Origin: Lachnospiraceae bacterium
Lineage (GTDB): Bacteria > Bacillota > Clostridia > Lachnospirales > Lachnospiraceae
DNA length: 64,000 nt
Reading direction: 5' to 3'
Assembly: GCA_016286555.1 (NCBI GenBank)
Contig: JAEETA010000001.1
Span: 1-64,000 of the forward strand
This document shows positions 43,494 to 54,693 of the stretch, piece after piece. The notes below the pieces were generated by a model. That model was not told the origin of the DNA, did no database searches, and saw nothing but the letters and a program-made list of their open reading frames with translations. A program made the translations under genes and the position numbers. Numbering within the stretch: position 1 is the first letter of the stretch; each line of letters starts with the position of its first letter.

Positions 43494-44346
43494 AGGCTTT
43501 CTTCTGGGCCTGCATGGTATCCTTCAGATCACGCGCCTTGTCCTTGATGCGGGCATTGGCGCCGGGAGCGGTCAGGATGGACTGGATCATTCTGCTGGCC
43601 ACGTCGTACTCCTTGAAATGCACTGCCAGCTCAGCAATGAGATAGTCCAGGGTCACACCGTCCATGCCGGCAATGGGAGGGGTCTCCTTCTGACGGGCAT
43701 CCACGAAGCCGTCCATAGCGGTACGGAGATACTCTTCCTCCTGGGCCTTCAGGCTCTTGATCTTTTCATCCTCATCGGGCTCCTCTGCCTCGAGATTCTC
43801 ACAGTAGGAAGCCAGAAGCCATGCGGTCTTCAGACAGATAAAGCTGCGCTCGCTGACCTTGCCCTTCTTTACCACGGCATTTGCCAGTGCCAGCTTGTAG
43901 CGCTCCAGCGCCTGATCGAAGCCGTAGATCTCGCCGTTGTACTCGGTCAGGATTACGTTCTTGCTGATGTTTTCCTTGATGAGCTTTGCCTGTGCATCCA
44001 GAAGCACGTCAAAGTACTTGGTCAGTGCCGCATAGCCGCAGTGGGGGCAAAGGAGCACATCGTATTTCTCGGCAGCGATGCCCTCGTAGCGGGGGCGGAG
44101 CGCAAAGCCCACGCCCAGCAGCTTGGACTTGCCGGACTTCATGATCTTGGCATTAAAGCTCTTGTGACATACCTTGCAGGTGTAGACCTTATCGTAGATC
44201 AGGTCCTTCTCCTGCACCTTGGGAGGCTGTAATGCGGCGGCTCTGGCCTCAGCAGCCTTCTTCTTTTCTTCTTCATCCTCCAGAACATCTGTGCCGTTTA
44301 ATGCGCCCAGTCCCAGGCTTTCCAATCCGGATAATATTCCTGCCAT
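43492..44346 (-). CDS. DUF2225 family protein
   Basis: 284 residues. Two CxxC pairs, CKVCHKSF (residues 57-60) and CPHCGYAA (99-102), form a zinc site typical of DUF2225. The rest is helical and resembles TPR-like repeats (ALERYKLALANAV). It may be a scaffold, but the function is unknown. It follows glnS by 67 bases. The N-terminal 40 residues are charged and probably flexible. Confidence 0.85.
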   Translation of the reverse strand: MAGILSGLESLGLGALNGTDVLEDEEEKKKAAEARAAALQPPKVQEKDLIYDKVYTCKVCHKSFNAKIMKSGKSKLLGVGFALRPRYEGIAAEKYDVLLCPHCGYAALTKYFDVLLDAQAKLIKENISKNVILTEYNGEIYGFDQALERYKLALANAVVKKGKVSERSFICLKTAWLLASYCENLEAEEPDEDEKIKSLKAQEEEYLRTAMDGFVDARQKETPPIAGMDGVTLDYLIAELAVHFKEYDVASRMIQSILTAPGANARIKDKARDLKDTMQAQKKA

Positions 44347-44413
44347 CTCGTTTCTCCCCTTTTTCTTCAGTCTTAGTGATGCAATTGCCAGATTTTTGGA
44401 CCCAGGGTCCGGC

Positions 44414-46093
44414 TTATGCTTCTTCCTTCTTCGGAAGCACGAAGGAGCTCTTCAGGGACACGATCCTGTTAAACACAGGCGCTCCCTCTGCGGAGTCTTT
44501 GTAATCCACGGTGAAAAATCCCTGCCGTACAAACTGGAAGCTCTCGTATGCCTGTACATCCTTCAGAGCGGGCTCCAGCTTGCAATTCGTAAGGGTGGTG
44601 AGGGAATTGGGGTTCAGGTTCAGATTGCCCTCCTCATCGTACACCCCTTTCTCCTCGTCCACAATGTTTTCGTAGAGTCTCACAGTGGCGGTAAAAGCGG
44701 TAGCTGCGTCCACCCAGTGGATGGTGCCCTTGACCTTGCGGCCGTCGGGAGCGTTGCCGCCTCTGGTGGCGGGATCATAGGTGCAGTGCACTACGGTAAC
44801 GTTGCCGTCAGCGTCTTTCTCACAGGAGGTTGCGGTGACGAAGTAAGCATTCATGAGGCGCACTTCATTGCCGGGGAAGAGGCGGAAGTACTTCTTCGGG
44901 GGCTCCTCCATGAAATCCTCACGCTCGATGTAAAGTTCCTTACCGAAGGAAAGCTTTCTGGTACCCAGGGACTCGTTCTCCTGGTTGTTGGGAGCTTCCA
45001 GCTCCTCGGAGGATCCTTCGGGATAGTTGTCGATCACCAGCTTGATGGGATCCAGGATGGCCATCATGCGGGGAACCTTGGGCTTTAAGTCCTCACGGAT
45101 GCAATACTCCAGAGCTGCGTAGTCCGCAGATGCCTGGGACTTGGAAATACCGCACATCTCCACGAACATCTTGATGGATGCGGGGGTGAATCCTCTTCTG
45201 CGAAGGGCTGCAATGGACACCAGTCTGGGATCGTCCCAGCCGTCCACGATGCCTTCCTCCACCAGCTTCTTGATGTAGCGCTTGCCGGTGACCACATTGG
45301 TGAGGTACATCTTGGCAAACTCGATCTGTCTGGGAGGATGAGGATATTCCAGCTCCCGGACCACCCAGTCGTAAAGAGGTCTGTGATCCTCGAACTCCAG
45401 GGTGCAGAGGGAATGGGTGATGCCCTCAATGGCGTCCTCGATGGGATGTGCAAAATCGTACATGGGGTAGATGCACCACTTGTCGCCGGTATTGTGGTGG
45501 GTCATATGCGCCACACGGTAGATGACGGGATCCCGCATGTTGATGTTGGGAGATGCCATGTCGATCCTGGCCCGGAGCACCTTCTCGCCGTCAGCGAACT
45601 TGCCTTCCTTCATGTCCTCGAAGAGCTGCAGGTTCTCCTCCACGCTGCGATCGCGGTTGGGATCGTTTTTGCCGGGCTCCTCAAAGGAACCGCGGTACTC
45701 GCGGATCTGTTCCGCAGTGAGGTCGGAGACGTAAGCCTTGCCCTTTTTGATCAGCTTCACGGCGCCTTCATACATCTGCTGGAAATAATCGGAGGCGAAA
45801 AAGAGTCTGTCCTCCCAGTCAGCTCCCAGCCACTTTACATCCGCCTTGATGGAGTCCACAAACTCGGTGCGCTCCTTGGTGGGATTGGTGTCGTCAAAAC
45901 GAAGGTTGAACTTGCCGCCGTACTCCTGTGCCATGCCGTAGTTTAAGAGAATGCTCTTGGCGTGGCCGATGTGAAGATAGCCGTTGGGCTCGGGAGGGAA
46001 ACGGGTCTGCACATGATCATACACACCCTCCGCGAGATCCTTGTCGATCTCCCTCTCTATAAAATGTCTGGCTTTCTTGTCTTCCTCACACAT
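44414..46093 (-). CDS. glnS: Glutaminyl-tRNA synthetase
   Basis: 559 residues, similar to E. coli Gln[26 protein letters not shown] holds HIGH (around residue 42); DDTNPTKE and EGWDDPRL-like [17 protein letters not shown] follow. The KMSKS region is altered to [10 protein letters not shown]. The C-terminal anticodon-binding beta barrels are complete. GlnRS is uncommon in Firmicutes, most of which use GatCAB instead, and was probably acquired early in this lineage. Motif evidence separates it from GltX. Confidence 0.95.
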   Translation of the reverse strand: MCEEDKKARHFIEREIDKDLAEGVYDHVQTRFPPEPNGYLHIGHAKSILLNYGMAQEYGGKFNLRFDDTNPTKERTEFVDSIKADVKWLGADWEDRLFFASDYFQQMYEGAVKLIKKGKAYVSDLTAEQIREYRGSFEEPGKNDPNRDRSVEENLQLFEDMKEGKFADGEKVLRARIDMASPNINMRDPVIYRVAHMTHHNTGDKWCIYPMYDFAHPIEDAIEGITHSLCTLEFEDHRPLYDWVVRELEYPHPPRQIEFAKMYLTNVVTGKRYIKKLVEEGIVDGWDDPRLVSIAALRRRGFTPASIKMFVEMCGISKSQASADYAALEYCIREDLKPKVPRMMAILDPIKLVIDNYPEGSSEELEAPNNQENESLGTRKLSFGKELYIEREDFMEEPPKKYFRLFPGNEVRLMNAYFVTATSCEKDADGNVTVVHCTYDPATRGGNAPDGRKVKGTIHWVDAATAFTATVRLYENIVDEEKGVYDEEGNLNLNPNSLTTLTNCKLEPALKDVQAYESFQFVRQGFFTVDYKDSAEGAPVFNRIVSLKSSFVLPKKEEA

Positions 46094-46167
46094 ATACTGT
46101 CTACCTCTCTGTGCTTATTCTGTCGTATTTATCTCCTGCCGGTGGTCCCGGACGGGATAGGAAAATC

Positions 46168-47352
46168 TTAGTGGTGGAACAAACGGATGCCGGTGAATGC
46201 CATCACCATACCGTGCTTATCTGCACATGCGATGACCTCGTCGTCACGAACGGATCCGCCGGGCTGAGCAATGTACTTTACGCCGCTCTTGCGGGCTCTC
46301 TCCACATTGTCGGAGAAGGGGAAGAAGGCATCGGATCCCAGGGTCACGTCTTTCAGCTGATCCAGCCATGCTCTCTTTTCTTCTCTGGTGAAGACGGCGG
46401 GCTTTACCTTGAAGGTCGATTGCCAAACGCCCTCTGCCAGGATGTCCTCATACTCATCGCCCATGTAAACGTCGATGGCATTGTCTCTGTTGGCTCTTCC
46501 CAGACCGTCCACAAACTGCAGGCCCATGACCTGAGGGGACTGACGCAGGAACCAGTTGTCTGCTTTGGAGCCTGCCAGTCTGGTGCAGTGGATGCGGGAC
46601 TGCTGTCCGGCGCCGATGCCGATGGCCTGACCGTCCTTTACGTAGCAGACGGAATTGGACTGGGTGTACTTCAGAACGATGAGGGCGATCTTCATGTCGC
46701 GGGCAGCGTTCTCGGGAACGTTCTTCTCCTGCGTAACGATGTTGTCCAGCAGACCGCTGTTCACATCCAGCTCGTTTCTGCCCTGCTCGAAAGTGATACC
46801 GTAGACCTGCTTCTTCTCCAGGGGATCGGGAACATAGCTCTCATCCATCTGCAGGATGTTGTAAGCGCCCTTCTTTTTCTCCTTCAGAAGAGCCAGTGCC
46901 TCGGGAGTATAACCGGGAGCGATGACACCGTCGGAAACCTCGCGCTTGATGAGGCGGGCGGTGCACTCGTCACAGACATCGGACAGAGCGATGAAATCGC
47001 CGAAGGAACTCATACGGTCAGCGCCTCTTGCTCTTGCGTAAGCTGCTGCCAGGGGAGTCAGCTCGCCCAGATCGTCCACCCAGTAGATCTTTGCCAGGGT
47101 GTCGGAAAGGGGCAGTCCCACTGCGGCGCCTGCAGGGGAAACATGCTTAAAAGAGGTGGCTGCGGGCAGGCCGGTGGCCTCCTTCAGCTCCTTTACCAGC
47201 TGCCAGCCGTTGAAGGCATCCAGGAAATTGATGTAGCCGGGACGACCGTTCAAGACGGTAACAGGAAGCTCCGCACCGTTTTCCATGTAGATGCGGGAAG
47301 GCTTCTGATTGGGGTTGCAGCCATACTTCAATTGGATTTCCAGTTCGCTCAT
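46168..47352 (-). CDS. purH: Stand-alone AICAR formyltransferase (PurH C-terminal domain type)
   Basis: 394 residues, consistent with only the transformylase half of PurH; the N-terminal IMP cyclohydrolase (MGS-like) domain is absent. [12 protein letters not shown] carries the catalytic Lys-His pair, and [17 protein letters not shown] is a family signature. It formylates AICAR to FAICAR with 10-formyl-THF. The last step, ring closure to IMP, is provided by the neighbouring PurO-like protein 49 bases upstream. Confidence 0.93.
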   Translation of the reverse strand: MSELEIQLKYGCNPNQKPSRIYMENGAELPVTVLNGRPGYINFLDAFNGWQLVKELKEATGLPAATSFKHVSPAGAAVGLPLSDTLAKIYWVDDLGELTPLAAAYARARGADRMSSFGDFIALSDVCDECTARLIKREVSDGVIAPGYTPEALALLKEKKKGAYNILQMDESYVPDPLEKKQVYGITFEQGRNELDVNSGLLDNIVTQEKNVPENAARDMKIALIVLKYTQSNSVCYVKDGQAIGIGAGQQSRIHCTRLAGSKADNWFLRQSPQVMGLQFVDGLGRANRDNAIDVYMGDEYEDILAEGVWQSTFKVKPAVFTREEKRAWLDQLKDVTLGSDAFFPFSDNVERARKSGVKYIAQPGGSVRDDEVIACADKHGMVMAFTGIRLFHH

Positions 47353-47401
47353 TTTTTCAAATCTCCTTCTGTTCAGATCTGTTTATCCTTGATCATCTCG
47401 A

Positions 47402-48109
47402 TCACTTGTTGCGGTTGACGATGCGGGTGCGGGTGCTACCGTCTGCGATGCTGATGTAGCGCACGAAGAGACTCACCTTGTTGTCCGCATTCAGGCTCTC
47501 CCAGAGCATATCGGTGAAGGCATCCATGTCCTCTTCCACCTCCACGGGAGTGGGCTCGCCGCGGTAGCTGGGCAGGGGATTTCCGTCGTGCTCATAGGTG
47601 TGGATGAAGTGACCGCAGCCTGCCTTGGGATTCTCGTAAGCGTAGGTAAAACGCTGGCAGGAGGAAGGATCGCCGTCGTTGCTCTTCAGGATGGAAAGGG
47701 TGTAATCGTATTTGCCGCCTTCCACATGCATGAGACCGCTGATCCTGGGGGTGTAGTTAGGGCCGTCGGGCTCAAACTCTCTGCTGCGCAGACTCTGTTC
47801 AAAGGTCAGGCCCTTCTGCAGTCCTTCATAAACGGTATCGGTCTGGTCTCCATTTGTGACGATGGTGTCATTTCCAAGGACCCGGACCGGTGCGTAAATG
47901 ATGAGGCTGGGATCTTCCAGCTTGGAAGGATCAAAAGCTTCCGTGCGGATGCCTTCACCCTCGGTCACAAAGATCCTGTTGCGGCTGTTGCTGCTGCGGC
48001 CCATGATGAAATAGGCTGCAACTGCTTCCTTCCCCGAGGGGGTAAGGCCCAGCAGGATCCCTCTTCCGGGATAGGCGTTGCCTGTCAGTTCGTCTCTCAT
48101 GTTGTTCAT
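47402..48109 (-). CDS. purO: IMP cyclohydrolase, archaeal PurO type
   Basis: 235 residues from the ATG at 48109 (AAGGAG eight bases upstream); the frame to 48145 overlaps the preceding gene. It shows the PurO family pattern: NAYPGRGILLGLTPSG near the N-terminus, YFIMGRSSNSRNRIF, YTPRISGLMHVEGGKY and the C-terminal RYI. Family: IMP_cyclohyd, first known from Methanothermobacter, closing FAICAR to IMP. Its position next to the isolated transformylase gives a split replacement of bifunctional PurH. Confidence 0.92.
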   Translation of the reverse strand: MNNMRDELTGNAYPGRGILLGLTPSGKEAVAAYFIMGRSSNSRNRIFVTEGEGIRTEAFDPSKLEDPSLIIYAPVRVLGNDTIVTNGDQTDTVYEGLQKGLTFEQSLRSREFEPDGPNYTPRISGLMHVEGGKYDYTLSILKSNDGDPSSCQRFTYAYENPKAGCGHFIHTYEHDGNPLPSYRGEPTPVEVEEDMDAFTDMLWESLNADNKVSLFVRYISIADGSTRTRIVNRNK

Positions 48110-48122
48110 ACGAAACACTCCT

Positions 48123-50711
48123 TTATTTGATGTACTTGCTTTCAAATTCGCTGCGTTTCATGGGTCTGTCGTAGTAGTAGCCCTGGATGTATTTGACCTT
48201 CATATCCCGGACCACCGCCAGCTGCTCCGCTGTCTCGATGCCCTCCACGCAGATGTTCACGCCGATGGTATCCGCAAGCTCTGCCACCATTTTGACGAAA
48301 CTCTGGGAGTAAGCATCCTCCGCCAGATTCTGGACGAAGCACTGGTCCACTTTGATGGTATCGAAGGGAATCTCCCGGATGTGGTTCAGGGAGGAATACC
48401 CGGTTCCGAAATCATCCAGTGCGATGGAAACACCCAGCTTCTTGATGCGGCTTAAGATCCCCTGCATGCGGGGCATGTCGTTGATGGCCAGGCTCTCCGT
48501 CACCTCCAGGGTGAGGTTTGCAGGGTCGAGCCCGGTATCCTGCAGGGCCCTCTCCACGCATTCCACGATATCGTTCTGCAGGAGCTGCACCACGGAAAGG
48601 TTCACATTCACCTTCATGTGGGGATAGCCCTGATCATTCCAGTGTTTGCATGCCCGAAGCGCATCCAGCAGCACGTGGTTTCCGATAGGATTGATAAGGC
48701 CCAGGTACTCTGCCAGAGGAATGAAATCCGAAGGTGGGATGAAGCCCAGCTTGGAACTGTTCCAGCGGACCAGCGCCTCGGCTCCTGCACATTTTTCCAC
48801 ACCGTTTTCTATGGTGATAATGGGCTGGAAGTAGACCACGAATTCCTCGTAATCTCCCTCCTCCGCGTCACGCATGTTCTTCTCCATGTTCAGGCGCTTG
48901 CCGGCGTCGGAATCCTGACCTTCCACGTAGTCGGCCCGGCGGTTCTTACCGGATTTTTTCGCCTCGTACATGGCGATGTCCGCCTTCTGGATCAGCTCGG
49001 ACACCGTATCTCCCAGGTCGGGATAGATGACGGTACCGATACTGGAGGTGCAGTAGTAGTCGGAATCCTTCAGCCTGTAGGGCTGGGCGAAGACCTGCTC
49101 GATCTCCTCCATGATCCGGCCGAACTCTTTGTATGCTTCCGGGGATACCAGCAGGACGAACTCGTCGCCGCCCATGCGGTAACAATGCTCCTGGAGACCG
49201 TCGATGGCAGCCAGGTTGCCGGAAACGGCCTTCAGCAATATGTCACCGTACTGGTGTCCCAGTCCGTCGTTGATGTGTTTGAAATTGTCCAGGTCCAGGT
49301 AGACCAGGGCGCCCCGGGTCTTGTTCTTTTTTGCCTCGTCAATGAGCTTTGCCAGATCGCGCTCGCAGCACATGCGGTTGTAGAGGCCCGTCAGGAAATC
49401 GGTGAAGGCCTGCTGCTCGATCTGACGCTGATAGAGGCGTCTGTCGGTGATGTCATACAGGGAGTACATGGTGGCGTCGGAGCCGTCCACCCACTCCAGC
49501 TGTTTGTAGATCAGATCGTACCAGCGCTGTCTCTCGGGATAGAAAATCTCGAAGGAGCCGTTGTCGGGGTTCTTGAAGTTTCCCTTGCGGACCAGCTCGC
49601 GGAGCTTGCCGCTGCGCCACTCCTCCTCGAAGGTATCCTCCAGCATCCGGTTCACGAAAAGGGGCTTGCCGGTCTTGCGATTGATGAGGTAGACGCTGCA
49701 GCCCACATTGTTCAGGATATCCTCCAGCGCCCTTAAGGACTCGGTGACGGAGCTTCTGTGGATTCGTCCCACCAGGATACTCTGCAGCACTCTGGCGGCA
49801 TCGGCGGCAAACTTTACCTCCGCGCCGGTCCAGGTGCGATTTTCCGTAATGTAGTCCAGGCTGGCCACCAGATTTCCCTCTCCGCCGGGTGCGGAAAGCA
49901 AAGGGAAGACCATCACGGCCCGAAGTCCCAGCTCGGTCACGGGAGCGTACTCATCCGCCGCCAGCAGATCGGAGCTCAGGACCAGAGGTACCTGGGTATC
50001 CAGAAGGGGTCTGGCGGGAAGGCCCGTCTTTTTCTCGAAGGGAGAATTCAATCCGTAAGCGGAGGCCTCCACCATGACATCCATGGTGCCGTCTCCGTTC
50101 AGTCGATAGACCTGGGAATGGTCCAGATGGAGATAATCCGTAACGATCTCCAGCCACTGATGGATGACCTGCTCGGAGCGGGCGCCGCTGTCCAGGAGCT
50201 GCAGGATGTTCTTCGTCGCTTCCAGGGTGCGGACCAGCTGGTCGCGCTCCTCTCTGGCATCCTGGATCCGGAAATTATCCACCCGGCTGCCCTCCGCTTC
50301 GTACAGGGCGTCGGCGTAGGCTTTCGCCAGTCCCTGCAGCAGATCCACCTGCTCCATAAACTCGGCGAGGGAGAGATTTTCCCGGCCGACACAAACGATG
50401 TATGCCAGAACCCTGCCGTTATGCCGCAGGCTCATGACGCCCAGCCGGACCTCGCCGCCGTCCCCCGTCTCCAGGGTCTCCACCAGCAGATCCTCCACCG
50501 AATCGTCGCCCACATTGTTCAGCAGGTTCTGAAGATATTCCGTATTCAGAAGCTGTCCGATGGAATCGCTCTCACCGGGACAGACACTGACTTTTGTCAT
50601 CTGTTTGCAGGTGTCGTCCAAAAGGACCAGACTCACCCCCGCCACGGAGGCAAAACGGTCCAGAATACGCTGCAATTCTTCCTGTTCCATAAAAAGGTTT
50701 TCTTCCGTCAT
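48123..50711 (-). CDS. Cyclic-di-GMP GGDEF-EAL protein with N-terminal sensory domains
   Basis: 862 residues from the ATG at 50711 (GGGGTG nine bases upstream). Residues 1-165 form an unnamed sensor-like region, about 185-320 a GAF-like domain, about 330-420 a PAS-like domain. GGDEF (DFLTGLYNR, then RMGGDEFVLL at 514-518) is intact. EAL (AEALVRW at 645-647, EVTESLAIN, DDFGTGYSS, VEGIET) is also intact, so both cyclase and phosphodiesterase activity are possible. It lies 13 bases before purO and may be co-transcribed. No membrane span is seen, so it senses a cytoplasmic signal. Confidence 0.93.
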   Translation of the reverse strand: MTEENLFMEQEELQRILDRFASVAGVSLVLLDDTCKQMTKVSVCPGESDSIGQLLNTEYLQNLLNNVGDDSVEDLLVETLETGDGGEVRLGVMSLRHNGRVLAYIVCVGRENLSLAEFMEQVDLLQGLAKAYADALYEAEGSRVDNFRIQDAREERDQLVRTLEATKNILQLLDSGARSEQVIHQWLEIVTDYLHLDHSQVYRLNGDGTMDVMVEASAYGLNSPFEKKTGLPARPLLDTQVPLVLSSDLLAADEYAPVTELGLRAVMVFPLLSAPGGEGNLVASLDYITENRTWTGAEVKFAADAARVLQSILVGRIHRSSVTESLRALEDILNNVGCSVYLINRKTGKPLFVNRMLEDTFEEEWRSGKLRELVRKGNFKNPDNGSFEIFYPERQRWYDLIYKQLEWVDGSDATMYSLYDITDRRLYQRQIEQQAFTDFLTGLYNRMCCERDLAKLIDEAKKNKTRGALVYLDLDNFKHINDGLGHQYGDILLKAVSGNLAAIDGLQEHCYRMGGDEFVLLVSPEAYKEFGRIMEEIEQVFAQPYRLKDSDYYCTSSIGTVIYPDLGDTVSELIQKADIAMYEAKKSGKNRRADYVEGQDSDAGKRLNMEKNMRDAEEGDYEEFVVYFQPIITIENGVEKCAGAEALVRWNSSKLGFIPPSDFIPLAEYLGLINPIGNHVLLDALRACKHWNDQGYPHMKVNVNLSVVQLLQNDIVECVERALQDTGLDPANLTLEVTESLAINDMPRMQGILSRIKKLGVSIALDDFGTGYSSLNHIREIPFDTIKVDQCFVQNLAEDAYSQSFVKMVAELADTIGVNICVEGIETAEQLAVVRDMKVKYIQGYYYDRPMKRSEFESKYIK

Positions 50712-50744
50712 CACGCAGTACACCCCATTTTTACTAACTAAACC

Positions 50745-50773
50745 ATTTTAGCATAGTTTGCATACCGGATAAA
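50745..50773 (-). promoter_or_regulatory. Promoter of GGDEF-EAL gene
   Basis: Minus strand TGCTAAAAT gives an extended -10 (TAAAAT, 50750-50745), with a poor -35 (TTTATC, 50773-50768) at 17 bases. The start codon lies about 34 bases downstream. Confidence 0.45.
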
Positions 50774-50814
50774 GGGGAAACAAGGGAAAAAAGAAGGCAA
50801 AAACTGCCCAAAAA

Positions 50815-50852
50815 ATATCAAAAAAAGGGAGGCGTTTTTGACGCCCCCCTTT
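50815..50852 (-). terminator. Terminator of guaB
   Basis: A 12-bp stem with one mismatch (50824-50835 with 50841-50852) followed on the minus strand by TTTTTTTGATATTTTTT. It lies 42 bases after the guaB stop codon and separates it from the GGDEF-EAL unit. Confidence 0.85.
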
Positions 50853-50894
50853 GAGATCAGTGATTGATTTTTTCTGCGGAAAACAACCCTGAAA

Positions 50895-52412
<1,518 letters not shown>

Positions 52413-52418
52413 CTAACT

Positions 52419-52447
52419 AAATTACCAACTATTTCGGGCAATGTCAA
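52419..52447 (-). promoter_or_regulatory. Promoter of guaB
   Basis: Minus strand perfect TTGACA (52447-52442), 17-base spacer, TAATTT (52424-52419). The leader of about 60 bases ends with AAAGGAGG before the start codon. Confidence 0.75.
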
Positions 52448-52462
52448 GGACATTTTTGCTGC

Positions 52463-52505
52463 ATAAAAATGCCGGGGAATCGTCCGCGGGGGCGCTCCCA
52501 GCGGC
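52463..52505 (-). terminator. Terminator of DUF6106-like unit
   Basis: Imperfect stem GCCGCTGGGAGCG with a CGC...TCCCCGGC partner (52471-52505), then ATTTTTATG on the minus strand. It lies just after the gene ending at 52513. Confidence 0.5.
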
Positions 52506-52512
52506 AAAAGGC

Positions 52513-53010
52513 TCAATCCGTGAAAACCTTTCTGGGTGCAGCATTTTTCATGGCTTTGATCATGGCCTCGTTGGGGGAAAAGAGGATCTGCTTGTTTCCT
52601 TCGTAGTACATGATGTAACGCAGATCGGGCTTGTCCTCGTAGCCGATGCTGTAGTCCGTGGGCTTTGCCTGCTTTGCGCCGAATTTCTCCAGCTGATAGG
52701 AATGGACGGGGGCGAAAACCTCCATCTTGTCCAGTTTGAAGGTGGCAACCCTCTTTCTGCGAGACTTGTTGTAGACCTTGTCCACGGTAACTTCCTTGTC
52801 CAGGTAGAGGTATTCATACTCCACATCTGTATACATATTCACGATATACGCGCCGGTACCCGTCAGGACCGCCAGGATCATGGCCCAGGTGCCCAGCCAC
52901 ATGCTGCCGATGAAAAAGAGAGCAGCCAGAGCGATGAGCGCTACTTTGCCTATTTTTGCCAGATAGTTCGGTCTGCCCTTCACCAGGCATTCCACATAAC
53001 CTTCGTTCAT
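52513..53010 (-). CDS. Small membrane protein, DUF6106-like
   Basis: 165 residues: cytoplasmic start, two close hydrophobic spans (about 20-60), then a soluble domain with YEYLYLDKEVTVDKVYNKS and repeated basic/aromatic strands that may resemble a PH-like fold. Such proteins are common in Lachnospiraceae; I associate it with DUF6106 but cannot verify this. Function unknown. It is 17 bases after the next gene and probably co-transcribed with it. Confidence 0.75.
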   Translation of the reverse strand: MNEGYVECLVKGRPNYLAKIGKVALIALAALFFIGSMWLGTWAMILAVLTGTGAYIVNMYTDVEYEYLYLDKEVTVDKVYNKSRRKRVATFKLDKMEVFAPVHSYQLEKFGAKQAKPTDYSIGYEDKPDLRYIMYYEGNKQILFSPNEAMIKAMKNAAPRKVFTD

Positions 53011-53027
53011 AAAGTGCCTCCGTATTT

Positions 53028-53786
53028 TTATTCAATCACATCTCTCAAAAGAAAATCCACAAACTGTTTCGCCATGTCCTGCCGCTTGGAAGTGGCCAGC
53101 ACGCCGATGTACAGCGGGCCCTCTTCCCGGAAGACCACTGCCCCGTCCAGAGTCTTGCAGTCCTTCAGTGCCAGTCCCGCAGCCACAGGCTCCTGCATCC
53201 CGGAAGGATCCAGGGGATCGGGCATTTCGACGGCAACCTCTTCTCCCCTATCGGAAGCTTCCTTGGACGCCCGCAGGTATGCCAGATCGATGCAGTAGAT
53301 CTGACCGGTGGAGACCAGCTCCTCGTAGGTCTCGGGATCCAGATAATCGGCTGGATCCACCAGAACTTCCTGATAGGCATAGGCCGCGAAGTAGGAATTT
53401 TTCGCAAGAAGTACATCCAGATCGCCGGAGTAGATCAGGGCCGCCATTTTCTGGACCCCCACCATGGTCTCCTCGCTCTGGTCGTCCATGCTCAGGTAGA
53501 CGGTGTCGTCAAACTGAAAGGCTTCCTTCTTCAGATCCGTGCCGGTGAGCTCCGCAAAGGGCTCCGTCAGTATCTGCTCCGTTCCGTCCAGCAGCGTAGC
53601 GTTCACGAAAGCGGCGCAGAAAACGGTAGTCTTCAGGGTCACAAAATGGTAGATCATGGATCCTACCGCGATAAGGGCCACCACAATGGCAAAGGCATGC
53701 CATTTATAATATCCGAAATAATAAGCAAACTGTTCTTTGAAAGGGCGGCTCTTGATCTCCTGCCGCTCCTCTTTGAATTCATCCAT
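53028..53786 (-). CDS. Single-pass membrane protein with outer binding-protein-like domain
   Basis: 252 residues from the ATG at 53786. A TTG at 53795 is an alternative: GGAGG lies eight bases before it but seventeen before the ATG, so translation may start there. Residues 1-25 are charged, one span lies at about 27-50, and the rest faces out. The domain contains AAFVNATLLDGTEQILTEPF, SMDDQSEETMVGVQKM and YSGDLDVLLAKNSYF, reminiscent of extracellular solute-binding proteins, but with the anchor at the N-terminus. Function unknown. Confidence 0.78.
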   Translation of the reverse strand: MDEFKEERQEIKSRPFKEQFAYYFGYYKWHAFAIVVALIAVGSMIYHFVTLKTTVFCAAFVNATLLDGTEQILTEPFAELTGTDLKKEAFQFDDTVYLSMDDQSEETMVGVQKMAALIYSGDLDVLLAKNSYFAAYAYQEVLVDPADYLDPETYEELVSTGQIYCIDLAYLRASKEASDRGEEVAVEMPDPLDPSGMQEPVAAGLALKDCKTLDGAVVFREEGPLYIGVLATSKRQDMAKQFVDFLLRDVIE

Positions 53787-53838
53787 CAGAGCCAAAACAA
53801 GTACCTCCAAAGGCCTTAACGGAACGGCCTTTCCACGT

Positions 53839-53867
53839 ATTATATCAGTTTTCGAAAGGGGAGTGAA
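53839..53867 (-). promoter_or_regulatory. Promoter of the two-gene membrane protein unit
   Basis: Minus strand TGATATAAT, an extended perfect -10 (53844-53839), with TTCACT (53867-53862) at 17 bases. Divergent from the Nudix promoter. Confidence 0.6.
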
Positions 53868-53875
53868 CAACTATT

Positions 53876-53902
53876 TTGCGTTTGGCGAGGGCGTTGTATA
53901 AT
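53876..53902 (+). promoter_or_regulatory. Promoter of Nudix hydrolase gene
   Basis: A perfect TATAAT (53897-53902) with a weak TTGCGT (53876-53881) at 15 bases. AAAGGAAGGGCT precedes the start codon at 53941. Confidence 0.5.
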
Positions 53903-53940
53903 GGGTATCGGGCAGTGCATCTGCCGGGAAAGGAAGGGCT

Positions 53941-54504
53941 ATGGAGCAGCAAAAAGATCCTCTCGCATGGGAGGAGATCAAAACCGAACACATCGTACAG
54001 GATCAGTGGATCGACTTCCGGAAGACCAGTTACCGGTACCCGGACGGCCGGATCTTCGAGCCCTTTTACAGCTACAGCAAAAAGGATTACACCGTCATCG
54101 TCGCCTCCGATGAGGAGGGGCGCTATATCTGCGTGCGCCAGTTCCGCCAGGGCATCCGCACCGTCACCACGGAATTTCCCGCAGGGGGCGTGGAGAAAAA
54201 TGCGGAAGGGGTGCAGGAGGATATCCTGGAAGCCGCAAAGCGGGAGCTCCTGGAGGAGACGGGATACGAATCCGATGAATGGAAACATCTCTTAAGCGTT
54301 CCCGCAAATGCCACGGTTTCGGACAATTACGCCCACCTCTTCGTGGCCAGAAACTGCAGGAAGGTGGCAGGGCAATCCCTGGATGAGACGGAAGTGCTGA
54401 GCATCCTGCATTATTCTGCGGCGGAGATCGAGGATCTCATCGCCAGGGGAGAGTTCCAGCAGGCCGACCATGTGGCGGCGTGGCTTCTTTCTCTTCGCAG
54501 GTAA
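53941..54504 (+). CDS. Nudix hydrolase, ADP-ribose pyrophosphatase-like
   Basis: 187 residues. N-terminal dimerisation strands (WIDFRKTSYRYPDG) and FRQGIRTVTTEFPAGG lead into the Nudix box. The catalytic end is intact (EAAKRELLEETGY), but the box is a few residues longer than GX5EX7REUXEEXGU at the glycine end (GGVEKNAEGVQEDIL). Members with this N-terminus hydrolyse ADP-ribose and related sugars. It stands alone with its own promoter and terminator. Confidence 0.92.
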   Translation: MEQQKDPLAWEEIKTEHIVQDQWIDFRKTSYRYPDGRIFEPFYSYSKKDYTVIVASDEEGRYICVRQFRQGIRTVTTEFPAGGVEKNAEGVQEDILEAAKRELLEETGYESDEWKHLLSVPANATVSDNYAHLFVARNCRKVAGQSLDETEVLSILHYSAAEIEDLIARGEFQQADHVAAWLLSLRR

Positions 54505-54601
54505 TTCCCAGGCAGTCAGGCGAATGCGTTTCCACAAATCCCTCGTGCGGCGTGCATTGGGCGCACTCGCAGGCAAAACAGTTTTCTCTTTATACGCAAG
54601 G

Positions 54602-54637
54602 AAGCAGCTCCGGAGGTTCCGGAACTGCTTCTTTTTT
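54602..54637 (+). terminator. Terminator of Nudix gene
   Basis: Stem AAGCAG-TCCGGA with TCCGGA-CTGCTT (54602-54630, one mismatch, three-base loop) then CTTTTTTGG. The rest of 54505-54693 holds nothing else that I recognise. Confidence 0.82.
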
Positions 54638-54693
54638 GGTTATTTCTTTGGTTATTTTCGTTTTTGAGAAAGATTCTCAAGTCAGCGGATCGA

